From Tatlockia sp. (lineage in GTDB: Bacteria > Pseudomonadota > Gammaproteobacteria > Legionellales > Legionellaceae): DNA of 39,278 nt. Shown here one piece after another: positions 35,008 to 39,278 of the stretch. The notes under the pieces are model-generated. The model worked only from the letters and a program-made list of their open reading frames with translations, made no database searches and was not told where the DNA came from. The stretch's first letter is position 1. Each line of letters starts with the position of its first letter. Both the position numbers and the translations under genes were made by a program. The stretch covers positions 1-39,278 of the forward strand of contig JACCSX010000321.1 of the NCBI GenBank assembly GCA_013812775.1, in the 5' to 3' direction.

Positions 35008-35054
35008 GGCTGCGTCACTGCAGCTTATGAGCAGTGACGCAGCCAAACGGCTGC
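35008..35054 (+). other. Nested, mutually exclusive hairpins with T-run
   Basis: GGCTGCGTCACTGC (35,008-35,021) pairs perfectly over 14 bp with 35,031-35,044. The 3' part of that second arm, GCAGCC (35,039-35,044), can instead pair with GGCTGC at 35,049-35,054 around an AAAC loop, giving a terminator-shaped hairpin followed by AAATTTTTT. Only one of the two can form at once. The unit is directly outside the left direct repeat, so it may have been the original terminator region of the cupin gene on the other strand, or an attenuator-like switch. Confidence 0.65.
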
Positions 35055-35059
35055 AAATT

Positions 35060-35083
35060 TTTTAAATAAATTCAATAAATTAC
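35060..35083 (+). repeat. Left direct repeat of the recombinase unit (putative att)
   Basis: A 24-base sequence beginning TTTTAAATAAATTCAATA that recurs at 37,304-37,327 with one mismatch (A to T at the nineteenth base). Both copies are in the same orientation. Position and size fit the attachment-site duplication of a tyrosine recombinase element, although the sequence is AT-rich. Confidence 0.7.
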
Positions 35084-35089
35084 CTCTAA

Positions 35090-35120
35090 TTGAGCAATCG
35101 CGTGCAGCGCGATTGCTCAA
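35090..35120. repeat. Perfect 13-bp hairpin just inside the left repeat
   Basis: TTGAGCAATCGCG pairs perfectly with its reverse complement around the loop TGCAG. It lies six bases inside the left direct repeat and 19 bases upstream of the -35 box of the ribozyme promoter. It could be a recombinase accessory site, a regulator site or a folded single-stranded recombination substrate. There is no T-run, so it is not a typical terminator. Confidence 0.75.
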
Positions 35121-35139
35121 AATAATCAATTAAATCCTC

Positions 35140-35168
35140 TTGCCAAACACGATCCGTTTTGCTAATCT
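35140..35168 (+). promoter_or_regulatory. Candidate promoter for the ribozyme-recombinase transcript
   Basis: TTGCCA (35,140-35,145) and TAATCT (35,163-35,168) are exactly 17 bases apart. The expected transcription start is about 35,175, two bases before the first base of hammerhead stem I. The positional fit with an independently recognised ribozyme supports both calls. Confidence 0.55.
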
Positions 35169-35176
35169 TTCATTAA

Positions 35177-35228
35177 GCATAACTGATGAGTCCGGCGCAA
35201 TTCCGGCGAAACCTAGCAGGTCTTATGC
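35177..35228 (+). ncRNA. Type I hammerhead ribozyme
   Basis: All parts of a hammerhead are present in order. The stem I 5' strand GCAUAA is at 35,177-35,182, and the core CUGAUGA at 35,183-35,189. Stem II closes with G35190-C35207, then CCGG/CCGG (35,192-35,195 with 35,203-35,206), leaving U35191 bulged and a seven-base loop. The core GAAA is at 35,208-35,211. Stem III is ACCU/AGGU with loop AGC (35,211-35,221), and GUC is the cleavage triplet, with scission expected after C35222. The stem I 3' strand UUAUGC (35,223-35,228) is perfectly complementary to the first strand. Stem I is the open one, hence type I. The bulge in stem II is the only irregularity. It lies about 380 bases upstream of the recombinase genes on the same strand, so cleavage would give their mRNA a 5'-hydroxyl end. 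Confidence 0.85.
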
Positions 35229-35507
35229 AATAGTCACCATCATTCCCTAATTTTGTGGCAAAACGCTTAGTCGGGAACCCAACATCACCTGAGTTTTTCA
35301 GGACTTATTGCCAATAAAAGCAATGCAAACCCTCACCGGTTTGAACTTCACAATACCATTCCGTATTGATCCAGATGCAACAATCATTCGCATGAATTTG
35401 TTGTGCATACAAACCATTACAACTAGAAGGAGAACAACACCAAAAATCAAGTAGTACCCAGTGTCATCAGGTCAATCTAAGTTCGTTTTAATCGAAAACT
35501 GATTTGC

Positions 35508-35587
35508 CCCTGAACTGAGCCTTGAGGCTTTATGCCTGGTACTGCAATCTTGCAGACCGCTCTACCAACACTAAACCAATGTCAGGG
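35508..35587 (-). other. Cloverleaf-like structured element (tRNA-like)
   Basis: CCCTGA/TCAGGG (35,508-35,513 with 35,582-35,587) forms an outer stem enclosing a GCC/GGC mini-hairpin and a nine-pair hairpin (GGT.CTGCAA / TTGCAG.ACC, 35,538-35,558). Read on the minus strand, the 5' part contains GTTGGTAGAGCGGT, which is a standard tRNA D-arm sequence. There is no canonical seven-base anticodon loop and no GGTTCGA T-loop, so it is not a working tRNA. It may be a tRNA relic or mimic. It ends about 24 bases before the first recombinase start. Confidence 0.45.
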
Positions 35588-35611
35588 TAAATAGTTTTAG
35601 AGGTTTTGTTT

Positions 35612-36415
35612 ATGCGGAAAAGTCATCTCAGACAGCAAGTAGATAATTATTGTCGTCATGATCACAGCGGTTCCTATCGCTCAAGAAAACATCGTCTTTT
35701 TGTACTGCATAAAATGATTCGTGATTTATTCCATATTGGTTGCGTTCCGCCAAAATGGCAGGCCATAACCCGCGATGATATTCAGCGTCTTGTGATCCAT
35801 TGGCAAAAAGAAAATAGTCAGCCTTCAACAATCATGAAGTACATGAGAGTTATCCGTGATTTTTTTCAAAAAATTGAACATACAATCCCTGAGATTAGCA
35901 ATAAAAACCTTGGAATAAAAAAACAGAAATACCCTGCAAAATCAGTGCGTTTTTCGAAGAATACTCTGGATAAAATCTCAAATCCCATCGCAAAAATTTT
36001 GCTTGAATTTCAAGTCTATTTTGGCTTAACCCTAAGTGAAACAATGCGCTTGCGTCCTGATGTTCACATTCAAGAAAATTCCGTCTGGATAACACGAGAT
36101 ATAGCCACAAACAGTCTGGACAGGATGATTCCTATCAGAAATAATAAACAGCTCGAAATAATCAAATCCTTTCTAATACTCTGCCCTGAGCAAAACTTAA
36201 TTTCTACCTACGGTTATCATTCTGTAAGACATGCCTATAATACTGAATTGAAAGCAAAGGGTTTACCCTCATCAAAGAGCTACCGCAGCCTATACGCTAA
36301 AAATATTCATGCAGTACTCATAAAAGTATTATCAGCTTACCTGACCAAACAAACCATCATGCGCGAAATGGGATTGCAGTCAAGACGGACTCTTTGGGCT
36401 TATCTCAATGTCTAA
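35612..36415 (+). CDS. Tyrosine recombinase-like protein lacking two catalytic residues
   Basis: A 267-residue protein homologous to its downstream neighbour: SAM-like N-terminal domain (about 1-95) and a catalytic-type domain. Aligned with the neighbour, the first catalytic Arg is replaced (FGLT, Thr140, versus FGLR) and the late His is replaced by Leu255. HxxR (His203, Arg206) and the Tyr264 of AYLNV are kept. It is therefore probably inactive alone in strand exchange, yet its frame is open over the full length, which argues for a retained role such as structural partner or DNA-binding subunit. AGAGG lies eight bases before the ATG at 35,612. It overlaps the next gene by 8 bases, so the two products are made together. 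Confidence 0.8.
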   Translation: MRKSHLRQQVDNYCRHDHSGSYRSRKHRLFVLHKMIRDLFHIGCVPPKWQAITRDDIQRLVIHWQKENSQPSTIMKYMRVIRDFFQKIEHTIPEISNKNLGIKKQKYPAKSVRFSKNTLDKISNPIAKILLEFQVYFGLTLSETMRLRPDVHIQENSVWITRDIATNSLDRMIPIRNNKQLEIIKSFLILCPEQNLISTYGYHSVRHAYNTELKAKGLPSSKSYRSLYAKNIHAVLIKVLSAYLTKQTIMREMGLQSRRTLWAYLNV

Positions 36416-37313
36416 TACCAAGCTGCGCTCAGCAAAATTTTCCATCAACGAATTGGTCAAAAAAGCAAATGTCCATTCCTTCGCTAGCCAAGCAGACATG
36501 CGCCATATGCTTTTTCGATGCATCAAAGATTTGCATGGGTTGGGATATAAACTAGGGCATATCAAAGGCCTAAAAGCCAGGCATGTCTATGCGCTGGTTG
36601 AGCATTGGAAATCTCAGGGGAAAAATCCAGGCACAATTAAAAATTACATGTCAAAATTGCGAAGAACCGCAAGTATACTGAACGATACAAAACTTATTAA
36701 ACCGGATAACGCAGCCTACAACATCGATAAACGTTCCTACATACCTACGATAAATAAAGCCATACATCATATCGACCTATCAAAATGCACCGACCTCTAT
36801 ATCCGATTATCACTGGAAAGCCAGGCCCTCTTTGGCCTGCGCCGCGAAGAATCAATGAAGTTTATCCTAAGCGAAGCCTATCATGGCGACAGCTTAGCTA
36901 TTAAACCCAGTTGGACAAAAGGCGGTATTGGCCGAACCTTAAAAATAACCAATGATGCTCAGCGCCAATGGCTTGATAAAGTTGCTTGTCAAGTCAAGCC
37001 AGGTGAGTCTCTAATACCAATTGACAGAACTTACAAACAACATTTAAGTCACTATGAGGCACAGGCCAAAGCTATGGGCGTTAATAAATTGCACGGCCTA
37101 CGGCATGCCTATGCACAACGACGTTACAGAGAACTGACTCAATTTTTCGATCCTTCCAAGCAAGGTATGGCATGTCCGTTAGATGGTGGGAAAAATCCTA
37201 AAGATATGAGCCCTCTTGAAAAAGAAATTGATCGCAAAGCTCGCCAGATCATCAGTCACGAATTAGGGCATTCTCGTTTATCGATCACTAAAATTTATTT
37301 AAATTTTAAATAA
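36408..37313 (+). CDS. Tyrosine recombinase, Integrase_1-like, catalytic residues present
   Basis: A 301-residue recombinase. The N-terminal SAM-like domain (about 1-100) includes the VEHWKSQGKNPGTIKNYMSKL helix pair. The catalytic domain has Arg145 (LFGLRREES), probable Lys171, His229-x-x-Arg232 (HGLRHAY), His288 (HELGHSR) and the nucleophile Tyr297 (IYLNF). It resembles the integrase-domain proteins of the Pfam Integrase_1 type found on plasmids, ICEs and islands, and not the tRNA-associated integrase at 21,134-22,262. Its last codons and stop lie within the right direct repeat, a common layout for integrases next to their att site. It is co-translated with the degenerate paralogue upstream. 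Confidence 0.85.
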   Translation: MSNTKLRSAKFSINELVKKANVHSFASQADMRHMLFRCIKDLHGLGYKLGHIKGLKARHVYALVEHWKSQGKNPGTIKNYMSKLRRTASILNDTKLIKPDNAAYNIDKRSYIPTINKAIHHIDLSKCTDLYIRLSLESQALFGLRREESMKFILSEAYHGDSLAIKPSWTKGGIGRTLKITNDAQRQWLDKVACQVKPGESLIPIDRTYKQHLSHYEAQAKAMGVNKLHGLRHAYAQRRYRELTQFFDPSKQGMACPLDGGKNPKDMSPLEKEIDRKARQIISHELGHSRLSITKIYLNFK

Positions 37314-37327
37314 ATTCAATATATTAC
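37304..37327 (+). repeat. Right direct repeat of the recombinase unit (putative att)
   Basis: The second copy of the 24-base repeat at 35,060-35,083, with one mismatch. It spans the stop codon of the second recombinase (plus strand) and the stop codon of the cupin gene (minus strand). If this is an attachment site, the element entered at the 3' end of the cupin gene and preserved its coding sequence. Confidence 0.7.
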
Positions 37328-37686
37328 TTTGAAAATGCAAGATAACTTACAAGCTCACCATTTAAATTTCGTGTTCTGTGTCCCTTTCCTGTGCGATCTT
37401 CAGTTAAAAGGATATCGCCGGATTTAAAATTTTTGATTTCACCGCCACTAGTTTCAATTTGCATAACACCAGACAAGATTATAATAAACAAAGGTTGTGG
37501 GGGATTATGCCAATCTTGCTCGTGCTCCGGTCCTTCACCAAAAAATAAATTTTTCACTGGCAGCGCGCTTGTGGTGAAACCAATTTTAGCAGGGTTTAAT
37601 GCTTCTTCTGCAGTCTTGAAATTAGAATTACCATCAATCCCTGTAAATAATATTGTATAAGAGATAGCTTTAGCTGTTGATATCAT
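37324..37686 (-). CDS. Cupin-domain protein
   Basis: A 120-residue single cupin. A small beta-barrel is indicated by EHEQDWHNPPQPLFIIILSGVMQIE (first cupin motif region with His residues) and NFKSGDILLTEDRTGKGHRTR (second motif, GD and His). Such proteins bind metal or small ligands and may be enzymes or sensors; the substrate is unknown. The coding end coincides with the right direct repeat of the recombinase unit. It lies 46 bases downstream of the alanyl-tRNA editing gene on the same strand, so the two could be co-transcribed. Confidence 0.82.
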   Translation of the reverse strand: MISTAKAISYTILFTGIDGNSNFKTAEEALNPAKIGFTTSALPVKNLFFGEGPEHEQDWHNPPQPLFIIILSGVMQIETSGGEIKNFKSGDILLTEDRTGKGHRTRNLNGELVSYLAFSK

Positions 37687-37732
37687 GGAGCTTCATCCTA
37701 AAAATTAGAAAAATAAATTTGACCAAAAATCA

Positions 37733-38431
37733 TTAATGGCCATACGAACAATCGCAATCATAGGCAATAATTAATTTCCCTTTTTTGGTTTTAATTTGCC
37801 GGATTATAAAATGCTCAATATACTGCGTATTTGGCAAATGAGTGCCTCCGCAGCCAACTGCCTCATCATCCGCTATACTAATCATTCGTTTTCTTTCACC
37901 AGGATCTGACAAAATCTGGATAGGCATGGCCTTGGCAATATGCAGGCTCATCTGTTGATGAAGTTTTTTTTTCAATTCTTCTAAATCAACTTCGGCACCC
38001 TCTACAAGATCATAAACAATTTTTGCTTGCTCGGGAAAATGATTGCCCTGGGGATTAATCAATTTTGCCTTAAGGTCAAAATCTCTTGAAACTATCCGAT
38101 CAATTAAATGACCAGCTGTATGTAAAGCCGCGTGCTTAAACCGTAGCTTTTCATTTACAAACAATTCTACTTCTTGCAAAGGCGCAATGACTGATGAATC
38201 AAAATCATTTTCTGAGATTAAATGCACCACTTCACCGACATCATTATTAATGGCTTTAAGAATTGGAATGCCTGCTATGAGTCCCTGATCAGAGGGCTGG
38301 CCGCCACCTTGCGGATGAAAAATAGTATGGTTCAAGAGAACATGGTAGATTCCATCAAGCAAAGTCACACTCCTGACGATAGCTTTTGCCTGCAATAGAT
38401 TTGTATCTTGATAGTACGTTCGTAAAGTCAT
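37733..38431 (-). CDS. AlaX-type alanyl-tRNA editing protein
   Basis: A 232-residue freestanding homologue of the AlaRS editing domain, which hydrolyses mischarged Ser-tRNA-Ala or Gly-tRNA-Ala. The two zinc-binding motifs are present: HTAGH (residues ~107-111, within HAALHTAGHLIDRIV) and CGGTH (in AVGCGGTHLPNT). The preceding FHPQGGGQPSDQG is also a family signature. AAAGGAGA lies before the ATG. It is downstream of the AMP-forming ligase gene on the same strand. A link between the two, such as protection from a non-standard amino acid activated by the ligase, is speculative. Confidence 0.88.
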   Translation of the reverse strand: MTLRTYYQDTNLLQAKAIVRSVTLLDGIYHVLLNHTIFHPQGGGQPSDQGLIAGIPILKAINNDVGEVVHLISENDFDSSVIAPLQEVELFVNEKLRFKHAALHTAGHLIDRIVSRDFDLKAKLINPQGNHFPEQAKIVYDLVEGAEVDLEELKKKLHQQMSLHIAKAMPIQILSDPGERKRMISIADDEAVGCGGTHLPNTQYIEHFIIRQIKTKKGKLIIAYDCDCSYGH

Positions 38432-38547
38432 AATAATCTCCTTTGTTTCATTTTAATTCAATGACCATAACCTTTATCGGGTCATGAGTTACATTTTCAT
38501 CCTTATGTAATTCGTTCGGGATATCTTTCTTGCGCCCCTGACGAAAA

Positions 38548-39278
38548 CTAAAAAATTTGACAAGAACTATAGCTGGCAAGGTATGGCTTCTCTACCCATC
38601 CATTAATTTCTATAAGAGAAACCTCATCCCTATTTACAGCCTTCTCAATTGATTTTCGATCAATTTTTCCGCCTTTAAGTAAGGGGAAGGACTCCCAAAA
38701 ACTGATGGTTGAAATTAAAGCTAAATCGTTATTGTATTTTATCGATCTGATAATTTGCTGCTCAGAGGTTTGAGCTCCCAATCTAATTGCTGCATGCAAT
38801 CTTTTATTATTTTCAAAAACAAGCGATTTTTGTCCACAACTTTTATTTATTATTCGTTCAATGATTACTGGATTAACTTTATTTTTCTCTCCAGCTAGAG
38901 TAATTAAATTCTCGCTACGGCCAAAAAGCGTAATCCGCCCGTTTGGCTGGATCGAGGCTAAATCACTTGTTTGATAACAATTCTTCGTTAAATTCAGTTC
39001 TTGGCAGTCAAAATAGCAAGTGGCGATACTAGACCCAAAGAAACGCAATCGTCCAACTCCCTCACCATCCCAGGGTAAAATTGCTCCTTGCTCGTCAATA
39101 ATTTCTGGATCTAAACTCTTGATTGCAGAGCCTATCCCCCGTGGATCAGGACCACTTAGCGGTGAATTTGCAACCGCATTACAAATTAATTCAGTAGCAC
39201 CATAGGTTTGTGTAATTTGCACCAGTCGGCCAAAGCAAAACTCATAAAAAGTTTTGATGAATTCAAAGGACCAGGTAT
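38548..39278 (-). CDS. AMP-forming acyl/aminoacyl ligase, C-terminal part (runs off window)
   Basis: The gene is open to the right edge, so only the last ~240 residues are seen. Adenylation-enzyme motifs are visible in order: TYGATEL (A5), EGVGRLRFFGSS, YQTSDLASIQPNGRITLFGRSENLI (A7-A8 region) and LLKGGKIDRKSIE with the A10 catalytic Lys. The core TGD of A7 is replaced by TSD, a modest deviation. Such enzymes activate fatty, aryl or amino acids as adenylates. The GTG at 39,222 is internal and not the true start. No carrier domain follows, so it is a standalone ligase at its C-terminal end. The substrate is unknown. Confidence 0.8.
   Translation of the reverse strand, partial: TWSFEFIKTFYEFCFGRLVQITQTYGATELICNAVANSPLSGPDPRGIGSAIKSLDPEIIDEQGAILPWDGEGVGRLRFFGSSIATCYFDCQELNLTKNCYQTSDLASIQPNGRITLFGRSENLITLAGEKNKVNPVIIERIINKSCGQKSLVFENNKRLHAAIRLGAQTSEQQIIRSIKYNNDLALISTISFWESFPLLKGGKIDRKSIEKAVNRDEVSLIEINGWVEKPYLASYSSCQIF

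Larger units (their letters stand above)
34863..35611. other. Long non-coding region with structured elements
   Basis: This 749-base region before the recombinase pair contains no credible coding sequence but is dense in structure. In order: nested hairpins (35,008-35,054), the left direct repeat (35,060-35,083), a perfect 13-bp hairpin (35,090-35,120), a promoter (35,140-35,168), a hammerhead ribozyme (35,177-35,228), a small hairpin CAATAC/GTATTG near 35,350-35,370, and a cloverleaf-like fold (35,508-35,587). The first 145 bases show nothing notable. Confidence 0.75.

Noticed and set aside
35464-35470. CTGATGA on the minus strand, possible second hammerhead core
   Set aside because: No matching GAAA, stem II or complementary stem I strands lie within reach.
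35508-35587. Functional tRNA gene on the minus strand
   Set aside because: No canonical anticodon loop, T-loop or CCA end; only the D-arm and an acceptor-like stem are recognisable.

Overview
The window looks like a chromosome segment from a gammaproteobacterium of the genus Legionella, or a close relative. The grounds are a secreted M4 zinc metalloprotease of the Legionella ProA/Msp type, a moderately AT-rich base composition, and the core gene blocks proA-sua5-aroQ-accB-accC-prmA-purH and rpsU-yqeY-dnaG-rpoD with tsaD divergent. Species assignment is inference from memory of protein families, not from a search.

Positions 1-20,900 are core chromosome: an EEP-family phosphoesterase, a HIT protein, an alpha/beta hydrolase, ProA, threonylcarbamoyl-AMP synthase, 3-dehydroquinase, the biotin carboxyl carrier and biotin carboxylase subunits of acetyl-CoA carboxylase, PrmA, PurH, a CBS-domain protein, a His-rich periplasmic protein, malate dehydrogenase, HemW, PlsY, TsaD, and the macromolecular synthesis operon rpsU-yqeY-dnaG-rpoD. 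The core carries two palindromic repeats. One of them supplies the last codons of prmA.

A tRNA gene with anticodon CAU (20,966-21,042, probably tRNA-Ile2) follows rpoD, and a genomic island begins right after it. The left part of the island (21,134-28,122) is the wreck of an integrative conjugative element of the PFGI-1/GI-T4SS class: a frameshifted tyrosine integrase, an HTH protein, a TraH-like (PFL_4711-like) protein that seems to lack its N-terminus, a TraG-like membrane protein, a frameshifted TraD coupling protein and a frameshifted PFL_4669-like gene. Next come a decayed serine recombinase, a MITE-like inverted repeat and accessory genes: a secreted protein, a 418-residue unknown protein overlapping a PAS histidine kinase, a convergent single-domain response regulator, a SemiSWEET-like protein and an AT-rich membrane protein.

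The most unusual part is 35,008-37,327. Two adjacent tyrosine-recombinase genes overlap by 8 bp. The second has all the catalytic residues I looked for. The first has lost the first catalytic Arg and the late His but keeps HxxR and the Tyr. Their roughly 380-base leader begins with what reads as a complete type I hammerhead ribozyme (35,177-35,228), placed directly after a plausible sigma-70 promoter. The leader also holds a perfect 13-bp hairpin and a cloverleaf-like fold. The unit is bounded by 24-bp direct repeats with one mismatch (35,060-35,083 and 37,304-37,327). The right repeat overlaps both the end of the second recombinase and the stop codon of the next gene, a cupin. I read this as a compact mobile unit of about 2.2 kb inserted at the 3' end of the cupin gene.

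To the right are the cupin protein, an AlaX-type alanyl-tRNA editing protein and the C-terminal part of an AMP-forming ligase that runs off the window.
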